Shown: in pieces, positions 8,107 to 15,649 of the stretch
Position numbering within the stretch: position 1 is the first letter of the stretch
Layout: every line of letters starts with the position of its first letter
Assembly (NCBI GenBank): GCA_937905985.1
Contig: CALCWC010000010.1
Span: forward strand, 1-52,335
Source of the DNA: an uncultured Verrucomicrobiales bacterium
GTDB taxonomy: Bacteria > Verrucomicrobiota > Verrucomicrobiia > Verrucomicrobiales > Akkermansiaceae
DNA length: 52,335 bases
Direction: 5' to 3'
Made by a program: the position numbers and the translations under genes
Notes under the pieces: generated by a model
What the model saw: the letters and a program-made list of their open reading frames with translations, nothing else
Database searches by the model: none
Told to the model about the DNA's origin: nothing

Positions 8107-8173
8107 GGTTCTTGTTGTCTTTGTTGTTGAGGTGCCACGGGCGCAACTGTGCCAGCATGGGCCAAAGATTAGC

Positions 8174-8196
8174 CTACAGTATTCGCAATACTGTAG
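8174..8196. promoter_or_regulatory. Perfect 10-bp palindrome in the divergent intergenic region (operator candidate)
   Basis: CTACAGTATT (8174-8183), CGC, AATACTGTAG (8187-8196). It lies between the divergent genes 7417-8106 and 8524-9195. The ACAGT/ACTGT ends recall repressor operators, but no repressor has been tied to it. Confidence 0.55.
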
Positions 8197-8328
8197 ACTC
8201 GCCAAGGTGTGTGAAACCCTACTCACAGCGAGCTTCGCAGCGTGTCGGTGCATGTGGTGGAGCTGCGTCCTTGCAACTGTCCTCCAAGGAAAAAGCCACG
8301 AAACCAAAGTTTTTTGCACTTTAGACTT

Positions 8329-8353
8329 GCATAAGGTTTGCGAAAACTTATGC
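8329..8353. promoter_or_regulatory. Second inverted repeat in the same intergenic region
   Basis: GCATAAGGTTT (8329-8339), GCG, AAAACTTATGC (8343-8353): 11-bp arms with one mismatch. The region 8107-8523 holds this, the palindrome at 8174 and no gene that I can support. Confidence 0.5.
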
Positions 8354-8523
8354 ACCCCACTCGCTTGCTGATTTGCCCCGTGCTGCCCCTTGTTTGCCCC
8401 TGTGGCGCGTTGCTGCACCTGTCCGTGGCAAGTCCTCCGCTCGGCACTCCAAGAGCTTTTCAGGGCGGTTGTAGAGCGGCGCAGGGAGCAGGCGGCACGC
8501 AGCCACTAAATAACCACGGAGAC

Positions 8524-9195
8524 ATGAGGACGACTGACGAGCTTATGGACGAGACCACCGAGAAGCTGGCAACCATGCGGGTTGCGGTGGACGGTGAGGA
8601 CTACACCATCACGGGCGTGGTGAACCCAGAGCGGCTGCTGCTGCGGACTGAGCTGGAATATCAGCCACGCTACGGCTACTACGCGGAGACTCCCGATAGA
8701 AACGCGATAACCTCCCTCACTCTCCGCATGCAGGACGAGGACGGCAATCCGCACACGCTGCGGGTGGTGTTCTGTGTGGAGGACAAAACGCAGCATGCCT
8801 ACATGGACGCGGAGAAGCTGGACGACGGCACGGACGGAGCGTTGATTGCACTCGGCACGCCATCAACCACGGACTTTTGCGTGTTCCCCTTTGTGCGGGT
8901 GGATTACAGCGGAGCGGTAGAGCAAGCCATGCGACTGTTCCCAGCAGGCAGGGGCTACTCGGACGGAGTGGAGATAACAGCAGCAAAGAGAGGTATTAAC
9001 GGCAAGGACAAGTGTCTACAGGGGGTTAGGCTCAGAGACGAGATTTACTCCTCCATGCTCACTCACCACTGCTGGCTAACGATTGATAAGCCGTTGGATG
9101 TGGGAAACTTACAGCATCGCGGTGAGGGTGGGCTGGGACCAGGGCATATCAGGTGGGTTGCACCAGAGTGGTTTGATAAGCATCGTTATAAATAA
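8524..9195 (+). CDS. Unknown 223-residue element protein
   Basis: The start at 8524 (MRTTDELMDETTEKL) is chosen because GGAG lies 3-6 bases upstream and the open sequence before it (from 8338) has a non-protein-like composition. No signal peptide, membrane segment or recognised domain. The sequence is acidic early, with mixed beta-type segments (LRVVFCVEDK; FCVFPFVRVDY), and ends basic (WFDKHRYK). It lies between the divergent regulatory region and the replication part of the element and reads in the same direction as the polymerase-like gene. Cytoplasmic by appearance. Function not recognised. Confidence 0.65.
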   Translation: MRTTDELMDETTEKLATMRVAVDGEDYTITGVVNPERLLLRTELEYQPRYGYYAETPDRNAITSLTLRMQDEDGNPHTLRVVFCVEDKTQHAYMDAEKLDDGTDGALIALGTPSTTDFCVFPFVRVDYSGAVEQAMRLFPAGRGYSDGVEITAAKRGINGKDKCLQGVRLRDEIYSSMLTHHCWLTIDKPLDVGNLQHRGEGGLGPGHIRWVAPEWFDKHRYK

Positions 9196-9219
9196 CTTAA
9201 ACAGAAAGGATTATAAAAT

Positions 9220-9345
9220 ATGAAGATAAAGGATGTGATAAGGATTATTCGTTCGCTGGAGAGTGATTGTGAGACGACTGGGGTAAGACAGCAGGAAACA
9301 TCGGCAAAAGGCGAGAAGAAGAGTATAAATATGCAGAGCGGGTAG
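9220..9345 (+). CDS. Possible 41-residue protein
   Basis: ATG at 9220, stop TAG at 9343. The product is small and charged (MKIKDVIRIIRSLESDCETT then a Lys-rich end). AAAGGA lies about 10 bases upstream, one of the better ribosome binding sites in this window, and the ORF starts 24 bp after the previous stop, so it could be co-translated. Too short to assign a family; could be a small regulator. Confidence 0.4.
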   Translation: MKIKDVIRIIRSLESDCETTGVRQQETSAKGEKKSINMQSG

Positions 9346-9383
9346 AACTACGCGAAAGAACGCCCACTCCTCAAAAAATAACT

Positions 9384-9473
9384 GCACTAAATATAGGTGT
9401 CCCGCGTGTAAGGGACTTTCTGCATGAAGTGAGTTGAGAGCTGCCGTGAGTTATTCTCGGTGGCTCTCTTTTT
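9384..9473 (+). ncRNA. Candidate small RNA 1, ending in a terminator
   Basis: A non-coding segment starts GCACTAAATA, contains a small hairpin GTCCC/GGGAC (about 9399-9416) and ends with a stable stem (GAGAGCTGCCG with CGGTGGCTCTC, 9436-9467) followed by T-runs. A second segment of the same size and build lies at 9626-9715. The shared 5' motif GCACTAAATA plus GTGTC is the main reason to treat it as an RNA gene. The terminator could instead serve the upstream genes. Confidence 0.3.
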
Positions 9474-9625
9474 CTTTCAAAATTTGACCCAAAAAAAATT
9501 TGACTGACCACCCCTGATATTACTGGCATGCGGTATATTGTATTTTTCTGACTTCGTGGGTGAGTGGATTGTGCAGTATGGTGATTTATTCGGCTCGCTT
9601 TTTTTGATTTGTTTGTCGGTGAGCA

Positions 9626-9715
9626 GCACTAAATAGTAGTGTCTCGTATAGTAGGCAACAGTTGATTTATCTTCATTTTCGGCTGGTGGGTAGTATCCTG
9701 CCAGCCGCTTCTTTT
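9626..9715 (+). ncRNA. Candidate small RNA 2, ending in a terminator
   Basis: Starts GCACTAAATAGTAGTGTCTC and ends with CGGCTGG (9680-9686) pairing with CCAGCCG (9701-9707), with G-U pairs extending the stem, then a T-rich stretch (9709-9715). About 90 nt, like candidate 1. It sits 36 bp before the replication gene, so it could instead be that gene's leader or attenuator. Between the two candidates (9474-9625) I see only AT-rich sequence with two AAATTTGAC copies. Confidence 0.3.
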
Positions 9716-9751
9716 GTGGTTTGCAGGCGTTCGCGTTGATTTTAAAGAACC

Positions 9752-11551
9752 ATGTTAAACTTATTTTGTATGAATAAGAAAAGTGAAGAAAACGAAGTCA
9801 GCCTGACTGACATTATTGAGACATTGGAGCAGCACCATGAGCAGAGCCGTGAGTCGCGTATTGACGATAGCGGTGCCACCCATAGTGATTCACTACATGC
9901 GGGCGGGTCCTCACATCATGAGTCAACACATAGTCATCCCCCATATAGTTCCGACATTCGGAAAAACGAGATTAAAAAAGATAGTGAACATAGCACGCCC
10001 ACAGTAAAGCGCGGGTCATGCGGTCAGTCATCACATAGTCATATCCCATACAGTTCCGACATTCAGAACAGCCAAGCTGATAACGCAATAGAACATCATA
10101 ATATCACATCCTCATCTGATATTATAACAAATCATCCACTACCCCCATGTAGTTCCGAGATTCAGGACAGGCAAGTAGAGATATTGAGAGCAATCGCATC
10201 AACAAGTCGTGCAATCAGCGAGCAAGACGAGCAAAGACCTTGGAGGAGCGGCATCATCTACCAGCAGTCGGACTTTGCGAACTGCATCACCACGCCAGAG
10301 CAGCTTATGGCACACTTGCGGAGTATCAGTCGGAAAGCGTGGAAGAACCTTGAACGACTGCACAAGGCATGCGAGGTGTGGGAGGAGTATGTGGCTGACG
10401 GAGTGATAGAGGAGGTGGCGATTCCTACCACGGGAGTGCTGGCACAGGTGTTCAGCAAGTCCACGGCTTCGGAGGTCATCAGGTTGGCAGAGCTGGTGGA
10501 CTTGCTGCGGTGCGTGGAGTATTACTACTGCCCCAGCTTTCTGTCGGCAGGCAAGAGGAAGAACGGCACCTCCCGCAAGTATATTGTCAATCCGCGCATG
10601 GTGGAGCTTGTGCAGCGGACATATCGCGGTGGTTGCGGCGGCACGAAGGCAGTAGGAACTGGCAAGGACGGTGGCGGTAGTGGTGGACTGGAGGAAGTGT
10701 CCAGCGAGGAAGCAAGGGAGCTGCTGGAGCGTTATAACATCTGCCTGTCGTCCAGCCTGCGCCTGCCTGCTGAGCTGACTGACGAGCAAGTGAGAGCCTG
10801 CATCCACGCACGCTACCCGCAGCTCGCCGTGCTGGACACCCTGAGAGAGCGCATCAACCGCGAGTATTACGCGGATAAGCCGACCCTGCAACTGCGTCAG
10901 CGCATCAGGATTTCACGGGGTGCCACGGGCATGATTTCCAAGATAGGCACGCGCTGCACGAGTGGACTGTGCCTGCTCCGCGCCAACGATATTCCCCACG
11001 GCTACGCGGGGTTGACGCGGCACATGTTCTTGAAGCAGTATTACGGCGGGCGGGAGTGGCACGAGTATGACATCAAGAGCAGCATCTACCGTGTGGCTCG
11101 GTTTCTGCGGACAGGTGAGTGGCTGGCTGGAGAAGTGGATTTCTACGAGCGCATGAGTCCGTATGAGTTCGCGGACGAGCAGGAGCGCAGCGACTACAAG
11201 AAGCTCGCCATGAGGTTGTTCTTCGGCGGCTCCCCTGCGAAAATCACAAGTGCCTTTTTGCATGAGCTGCGGAAAAGCGGCACGGAGCTGGACTACAGCA
11301 GGCAGGAAGTGGAGGAAGCAGTAGGACTGGCGCAGGCGCGCATGTTCAGCGCGGTTGGGGAGAGCATAGGCAGCGAGGTTTTTCTGCACGAGGGCGCGAT
11401 TTACTTGACCTTGCTGGAGCGGCTGCTGCGAGCGGGCATGCGCGTGGTGTCCGTCTACGACGAGTTCATCAGCGACAACCCGCGATTGAAAGAGATTTGC
11501 GAGGTGCTGCTGCCCGTGGTGGCTGCGGAGTATCGGGCGCGGTGGTGCTGA
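9752..11551 (+). CDS. Replication protein with family A DNA polymerase-like palm
   Basis: 599 residues. Residues 1-140 are Ser/His-rich low complexity with three copies of an (I/P)PYSSDIQ-type repeat. Residues about 180-290 look like a winged-helix DNA-binding segment (GKRKNGTSRKYIVNPRMVEL), as in plasmid initiators. The C-terminal part carries the three palm motifs of the PolA/T7 group. Motif A is D440 with R447 (D-x6-R). Motif B is R479-x3-K483-x7-FG (RSDYKKLAMRLFFG), with exactly the spacing of the Pol I O-helix. Motif C is YDE with D570/E571. Departures: the motif A Glu is Ile, His of HDE is Tyr, and there is no 5' or 3' exonuclease domain. It probably initiates and carries out element replication. 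The ATG at 9752 is used; 9770 is an alternative. Confidence 0.6.
   Translation: MLNLFCMNKKSEENEVSLTDIIETLEQHHEQSRESRIDDSGATHSDSLHAGGSSHHESTHSHPPYSSDIRKNEIKKDSEHSTPTVKRGSCGQSSHSHIPYSSDIQNSQADNAIEHHNITSSSDIITNHPLPPCSSEIQDRQVEILRAIASTSRAISEQDEQRPWRSGIIYQQSDFANCITTPEQLMAHLRSISRKAWKNLERLHKACEVWEEYVADGVIEEVAIPTTGVLAQVFSKSTASEVIRLAELVDLLRCVEYYYCPSFLSAGKRKNGTSRKYIVNPRMVELVQRTYRGGCGGTKAVGTGKDGGGSGGLEEVSSEEARELLERYNICLSSSLRLPAELTDEQVRACIHARYPQLAVLDTLRERINREYYADKPTLQLRQRIRISRGATGMISKIGTRCTSGLCLLRANDIPHGYAGLTRHMFLKQYYGGREWHEYDIKSSIYRVARFLRTGEWLAGEVDFYERMSPYEFADEQERSDYKKLAMRLFFGGSPAKITSAFLHELRKSGTELDYSRQEVEEAVGLAQARMFSAVGESIGSEVFLHEGAIYLTLLERLLRAGMRVVSVYDEFISDNPRLKEICEVLLPVVAAEYRARWC
9928..10170. repeat. 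Iteron-like repeats and AT-rich tract inside the replication gene (origin candidate)
   Basis: Three copies of a roughly 34-bp unit with core CCCATRYAGTTCCGASATTC lie at about 9928-9962, 10033-10066 and 10133-10165, about 100 bp apart. Between the second and third copies is the most AT-rich stretch of the gene (10081-10138). Repeated initiator sites beside an unwinding tract inside the initiator gene is the layout of the lambda origin in gene O. Confidence 0.5.
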
Positions 11552-11610
11552 CAAGAAAGAACCCCCACCCAGTCAAGGGCGGAGGCTGAATATGGGAAAG
11601 CTGCCGTGTG

Positions 11611-11964
11611 TCAAGCGGGCTGTGAACCTTTGAAAAACCGCTCCAAATCACCGAGGTGGTACACCGTGGCACCCTTGTTGCCGTAAATATCGGAGAGGGT
11701 CATGGTTCGCACCTTGCCCGACTGCTCGGCGGTGAACAAGAAGCGTCTCAACCCGCCCTCGGTGTACCCCCACCGCTTTGCGATTTGATAGGGGCGCGCG
11801 TAGACCTGTCCCGTCTCCGCATCGGAGAGCTGGGACTTCAAATTTTCCACAAGGTTGTCGTGGAGAACGGAGAGCGCAGCCACGAGTTGTCCAGCGTAGT
11901 CCGTAGGGGACACAGCGGCGATAGCCACCATCATCTTGCTTTGTAATACATCACTTTTACTCAT
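11611..11964 (-). CDS. Small DNA-binding protein, possible excisionase
   Basis: 117 residues. Residues about 56-110 (RPYQIAKRWGYTEGGLRRFL ... VYHLGDLERF) fit the excisionase/MerR-like helix-turn-helix fold: a 'choose helix' AKRWGYTEGGLRR, then a beta wing, then a 'xHxxDLERF' ending. Recombination directionality factors of many integrative elements have this fold and size. The gene lies at the far end from the integrase, close to the right-hand GTACAC repeat, and is read toward the replication gene (convergent, 59 bp apart). A transcriptional regulator of the same fold is the alternative. Confidence 0.55.
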   Translation of the reverse strand: MSKSDVLQSKMMVAIAAVSPTDYAGQLVAALSVLHDNLVENLKSQLSDAETGQVYARPYQIAKRWGYTEGGLRRFLFTAEQSGKVRTMTLSDIYGNKGATVYHLGDLERFFKGSQPA

Positions 11965-11975
11965 ACTCTTATTTT

Positions 11976-12003
11976 AACATAGTTCTCTAAAAACGCTTGA
12001 CAA
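11976..12003 (-). promoter_or_regulatory. Possible promoter of the excisionase-like gene
   Basis: On the minus strand TTGTCA (12003-11998), 16 bp, TATGTT (11981-11976). This would give a very short leader before the ATG at 11964. Confidence 0.35.
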
Positions 12004-12106
12004 AGGGCCTACAACGAGGCACACTGTGAACAACGCCGTATGAATACCACCAAGCGAGAAAACGCAAGCGAGATTTGCATCACGGAGAGAGCCGCTTTTC
12101 GTCCAA

Positions 12107-12129
12107 AATCGTACACTTTTGTGTACACC
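12107..12129. repeat. Right copy of the 23-bp GTACAC repeat
   Basis: Begins AATCGTACACTTTTGTG and differs from 5841-5863 at one base. It lies 45 bp inside the right att repeat. Confidence 0.8.
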
Positions 12130-12173
12130 GCTCACTTAGGAACACGCATTTTCAATATGTTAAGGCATGTCAT

Positions 12174-12282
12174 AATCCCACTCCCGCCTGTGCAAAAGCG
12201 CACCTTTCACGGGTGCGCTTTTTGCTTCGGCGGAGTGGAATTTAGCCCCGCAAGACGGGCGCGCAGCGACCGTCTTCGTGGG
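12174..12282. repeat. Right 109-bp direct repeat (attR side)
   Basis: Begins AATCCCACTCCCGCCT (the tRNA-Cys 3' end) and continues through a copy of the tRNA-Cys terminator to 12282. It matches 5501-5609 except for two substitutions. It ends exactly where the truncated PEP-CTERM fragment begins to read as protein. Confidence 0.9.
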
Positions 12283-12673
12283 GCAGCACACCATCACGCT
12301 TCAGGATGTCACCATCAAGATTTCGGATGATGTCTGCTCCCTGCTCAATGGCATCTACACCATTGACCTGAAAACCCTCATCAACTGCGACCTGGTGATG
12401 GAGAACGTGCTGCTGGACGCCTCCGATCTCACCCTGCCGCGGGGCTTCGCCCCCGCCACGGATACCGTGACGTTCGATTTCGGAACTGATGTGACCATCA
12501 AGCAAGCCACCGGGCTGAGCATGCAGTTGGGCGACTATTTGAGCACCACCGCCAATCTGGGAACGCCAGGCCAGGTGCTCTTCACCGCACTCGTTCCCAC
12601 CCCGGAACCCACCACAGGCACGCTGAGCCTGCTGGCGCTGGCGGCACTGGCAGCACGCCGCCGCAGGAAGTAA
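12278..12673 (+). pseudogene. 5'-truncated PEP-CTERM protein fragment
   Basis: An open frame of 131 residues with only a GTG at 12278 inside the att repeat as a possible start, no signal peptide and no promoter of its own. The sequence from about 12284 reads as the C-terminal end of a beta-repeat surface protein and finishes in TPEPTTGTLSLLALAALA then ARRRRK. Without a signal peptide the sorting tag cannot be used, so this is most likely the remains of a gene whose 5' part was lost when the tRNA-proximal repeat was joined to it. Confidence 0.7.
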
Positions 12674-12701
12674 ACTTGTTAGGCTAGAAGCCTCTCTCTC
12701 A

Positions 12702-12732
12702 CGCCCCGCTAGGCTTTGAGCCTTGCGGGGCG
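12702..12732 (+). terminator. Terminator after the truncated PEP-CTERM fragment
   Basis: CGCCCCGC (12702-12709) pairs with GCGGGGCG (12725-12732). The same kind of hairpin follows the PEP-CTERM genes ending at 15160 and 31729. The T-run is weak here. Confidence 0.6.
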
Positions 12733-12822
12733 GATTTCTCCCTCCGACTCCCCCGGTGTTTCAGTCTGCCCGCCGCCTCGGAGACGCACCGCGCACAGCC
12801 GCACCGCGCGATAGGCATTTGG

Positions 12823-12850
12823 TTGACTCGCGCGACGTATCTGGTATAGT
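12823..12850 (+). promoter_or_regulatory. Promoter of the 756-residue PEP-CTERM protein
   Basis: TTGACT (12823-12828), a 16-bp spacer, TATAGT (12845-12850). The implied transcription start (about 12857) rules out the ATG at 12854 and favours 12878 or 12890. Confidence 0.65.
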
Positions 12851-12889
12851 GGTGTGTGGACGCATACGCGGCCACACATGACTGTTGCC

Positions 12890-15160
12890 ATGAAAAAGAC
12901 GCTTGCACTACTTTTGCTGCTGGCCGGACTTTCTGGGGAAGTACGGGCTGAGACCTTGATTTGGAACGGCAGCGGGAACGACATGACGTGGAACACCGAG
13001 AATGGCAACTGGTTGCTCAATGGAGCCCATGCCGTGTATGCCAATGGCAACGACGTTGTGTTCGGCGACACTGGCAATGGGTTTGTCTCACTGTCAGGTG
13101 AGCTTGCACCCGCAAGCGTGTTGGTGAAGTCGGACAATTACTACCACTTCTGCAAAGATATCGGGGAAAGCAACAAGCTAACCGGCACCATGCAACTCAC
13201 CAAGGAAGGTGAGGGCAAGCTAACCATCACCACCGCCAACGACTACACGGGCGGCACGGTAATCAAGGGTGGCACCCTGCAAATGGGCAACGCCAATGCT
13301 CTTGGCAACGGCACCATCACGCTGGGAGACAACTCCATTCTGGACCTTGGCGATAACACCATCTCCAATTCCATTACCCTGCAAGGTAACGCCACCATCG
13401 GCAACGGCAAGATTGACGGTACGATTACCGGCGGCCTGAACGTGACAGAGAACAAGAGCCTGACCTTGATGGCGAACGCCTCCATCTCAGGCAGCATCTA
13501 TCTGGGGGCCTACGCCGCGCTGGACCTTGGCGATAACACCATCTCCAATTCCATCACCCTGCAAAACTCCGCCTGGATCGGCAACGGCAAGATTGAGAGC
13601 GACTTGTACGTGGCGGAGGGCGAAACGCTCGCCTTGTGCGGCGACTTGGGCGGCACGGGCCGCATCCACCTGGGCGAAAATGCCATGTTGGTTCCCACCC
13701 TCGCATACACCATCTCCAATTCCATTACCCTGCAAGGCTCCGCCCGCATCGGCGACGGCAAGATTGAGAGCGACCTGTACGTAGGTGCAGGCAAGACGCT
13801 AACCCTGAGCGGCACCCTGTCCTGTGGGGGCAGCATCTACCTGGGCGACGATGCCACGTTGGACCTTGGCTACAACACCATCTACACCGGCATCATTGTG
13901 GACGGCAGCAACGCCACCATCGACAGCGGCAAGATTGAGGGCAACTTGGTCGTGGGGGCGGGCAAGTCGCTATCCCTATGCGCCCAGCTCTCCGATGGGG
14001 GCAGCATCTACTTGGGCGACAACTCCATTCTGGACCTTGGCTACAACACCATCTACAACTCCATCACCCTGCAAGGCTCCGCCCGCATTGGCAACGGCAA
14101 GATTGGCGGTACGATTATCGGCAACCTGAACGTGGCAGAGAACAAGGGCCTGACCTTGATGGCGAGCGCCTCCATCTCGGGCACCATCACGCTGGGAGAC
14201 AACTCCTTCCTGGACCTTGGCGAAAACACCATCCCCAATTCCATCACCCTGCGAGGTAACGCCTCCATCGTCGGCGGCACGATTGAAGGAGATTTGGTCC
14301 TGAAGGAGTCCCAAACCCTATACCTGACAAATACCGATGTCACAGGCAACATCACCCTTGGTGACAAAGCGGCACTGGACAGTCATATGACCACCATCCA
14401 CCCTGGCAAAATCAGTTTGACAGGAGATTCAGCCAACATTAAGCATGGCACAATTGCAGGAGACCTGACTGCGGAGGGAAATGGGAATAAGACTCTGTTT
14501 TTGTTGGAGGACACCACCATCACGGGCAACGTGGAGGTGCAGGCAGGCGCGCTGAACATCATGAATGTTGACGCGGCTGGCAAGCTGAACGTGGCGGATG
14601 TCGCCATCAACAGTGGCTCCCTCGGCGTGTACAAGGGCAAAACGGCTGCGGAGGCCAACGAGGGGACCCTCACCATCAGCAACGGCCACAGGCTCACCGC
14701 CGGCGTGGGTGCCACGCTGAACGCCAACCTGGTGATGGAAAGCGGCTCCACGCTGGATGTCTCCGCAGCAGAGGGCAACGGCGGCCTGCACATGGGCAGC
14801 ACCGTAACCCTGGTCCCGGGCAACGTACTCCTCTCTGATGACGATATGGAGGCATTAGGTGCCCTGGGCGTCATGGGCAAGTACGATTTGTTCAACGGAG
14901 TGGATGCCCTCTTCCTGGGCGGCGACTTTCTATCGGAGCTGGGCTTGGCCGACAAGTGGGTGAAGGCAGCCGACGTGTTCGCCAATCCTGCATTGAGCGC
15001 GGAGAAGGAATACTACCTATTTTACTCTGGCCAGAACCAAGGCGGTGCCGGAGGCAACGCAGGCACCGTCTACCTGATGCAGATACCCGAGCCCACCACA
15101 GGCACGCTTTCCCTGCTGGCGCTGGCTGGCCTCTGCGCCCGCCGCAGGCGCAGGAAGTAA
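12890..15160 (+). CDS. Beta-repeat PEP-CTERM surface protein
   Basis: 756 residues from the ATG at 12890, which opens a clean signal peptide (MKKTLALLLLLAGLSGEVRA); 12878 is the alternative. The mature protein begins ETLIWNGSGNDMTW, the 'IWNG...W' start common in autotransporter-associated beta-strand proteins. It then runs through repeats of the form LGDNTISNSITLQG-x-A-x-IGNGKI, each 55-60 residues, which should stack as a beta-solenoid. The last 200 residues (NIMN...; LNANLVMESGSTLDV) match the ends of the two giant proteins at 31.7 and 45.3 kb. The tail is IPEPTTGTLSLLALAGLC then ARRRRRK. No catalytic motif seen. Probably an adhesin or surface-layer type protein. Confidence 0.88.
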   Translation: MKKTLALLLLLAGLSGEVRAETLIWNGSGNDMTWNTENGNWLLNGAHAVYANGNDVVFGDTGNGFVSLSGELAPASVLVKSDNYYHFCKDIGESNKLTGTMQLTKEGEGKLTITTANDYTGGTVIKGGTLQMGNANALGNGTITLGDNSILDLGDNTISNSITLQGNATIGNGKIDGTITGGLNVTENKSLTLMANASISGSIYLGAYAALDLGDNTISNSITLQNSAWIGNGKIESDLYVAEGETLALCGDLGGTGRIHLGENAMLVPTLAYTISNSITLQGSARIGDGKIESDLYVGAGKTLTLSGTLSCGGSIYLGDDATLDLGYNTIYTGIIVDGSNATIDSGKIEGNLVVGAGKSLSLCAQLSDGGSIYLGDNSILDLGYNTIYNSITLQGSARIGNGKIGGTIIGNLNVAENKGLTLMASASISGTITLGDNSFLDLGENTIPNSITLRGNASIVGGTIEGDLVLKESQTLYLTNTDVTGNITLGDKAALDSHMTTIHPGKISLTGDSANIKHGTIAGDLTAEGNGNKTLFLLEDTTITGNVEVQAGALNIMNVDAAGKLNVADVAINSGSLGVYKGKTAAEANEGTLTISNGHRLTAGVGATLNANLVMESGSTLDVSAAEGNGGLHMGSTVTLVPGNVLLSDDDMEALGALGVMGKYDLFNGVDALFLGGDFLSELGLADKWVKAADVFANPALSAEKEYYLFYSGQNQGGAGGNAGTVYLMQIPEPTTGTLSLLALAGLCARRRRRK
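13312..14290 (+). repeat. Six in-frame repeats of 167-180 bp in the surface-protein gene
   Basis: The motif CTGGACCTTGGC followed by AACACCATCT occurs near 13340, 13520, 13859, 14031 and 14210, with a diverged copy near 13690. The spacing is close to 60 codons. Stretches of neighbouring copies are nearly identical, pointing to recent unequal exchange. Confidence 0.85.
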
Positions 15161-15195
15161 CCCTCTTTTGGCTGGAAATGAAATCTCTCTCCCCT

Positions 15196-15232
15196 GCCCC
15201 GCTTGGCAATACGCCTTGCGGGGCGGTTTTTT
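15196..15232 (+). terminator. Terminator after the 756-residue PEP-CTERM gene
   Basis: GCCCCGC (15196-15202) pairs with GCGGGGC (15218-15224), followed by GG and six T (15227-15232). Confidence 0.85.
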
Positions 15233-15649
15233 GCCCATCCGCACCACCATCCCGGGCCTGGCTGGCGGGTACAGAAGAGCCTGGACCTCCACGGGGATCT
15301 CCACCTCCGCCACACCCCCACCGCCCGCCATCTCCCCTACCTCCACTACCACCGGGAACACGTCTTCATTCCCTGATTCCCACACCCCGGGCCAGGCGTG
15401 AGGATGTTACGCGGCTCCTTCGCAGTTCGCGATTGACGTAAGTAACACATTTCCGATCAGGGACTTGTAACAGGCGTCATCCGCACCTGGCGGGGGTGTC
15501 TTATCGTACGAAATCGAAAAAAAGTCGTCTTCCCCTACTTTTGTATTTACATGTGAGATTAAAAATAGTATCCTTTTCGCGCGTTAGCGCAAGCTACCCT
15601 GAAGCTGGGCGTTCTGTCCAGCCCCTACAAAGACAAGAATACTATATAT
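15233..15649. other. Non-coding stretch before the first C66-like peptidase gene
   Basis: The left half is C-rich and has open frames on both strands with strongly biased composition, none with a start, ribosome site or recognisable product. The right half (from about 15500) turns AT-rich and contains TTGTAT near 15540 and TAGTAT near 15565, a poor promoter candidate with a long spacer. A short hairpin GCTGG/CCAGC lies near 15604-15621 in the leader. Confidence 0.5.

Larger units (their letters stand above)
5517..12189. mobile_element. Integrative element in tRNA-Cys
   Basis: Boundaries come from copies of the tRNA-Cys 3' end at 5500-5516 and 12174-12189. An extra 17-bp copy at 5707-5723 could be the real left edge, making the element about 6.45 kb instead of 6.67 kb. 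Contents in order: integrase, PEP-CTERM protein (reverse), unknown 223-residue protein, 41-residue ORF, two candidate small RNAs, polymerase-like replication protein, excisionase-like protein (reverse). There is no relaxase, capsid, terminase or tail gene. The element therefore looks like a small self-replicating or satellite-type element that relies on a helper for transfer. Whether it still excises is unknown. Confidence 0.85.

Noticed and set aside
8174..8196. LexA (SOS) box
   Set aside because: The palindrome has ACAGT/ACTGT ends but not the CTGT-N8-ACAG arrangement, so SOS control cannot be claimed.
12854..12889. Earlier start codons of the 756-residue protein
   Set aside because: The ATG at 12854 lies at or before the predicted transcription start and puts charged residues ahead of the signal peptide; 12890 fits better.
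13312..14290. Regular repeats resembling a CRISPR array
   Set aside because: The repeat unit is about 60 codons, stays in frame and encodes a beta-solenoid repeat. There are no unique spacers of CRISPR size and no cas genes.
15017..15385. Minus-strand Val-rich frame after the 756-residue protein
   Set aside because: Part of it (VFPVVVEVGEMAGG...) looks slightly protein-like, but it overlaps the terminator and the end of a real gene and has no usable start. At most a degraded remnant.
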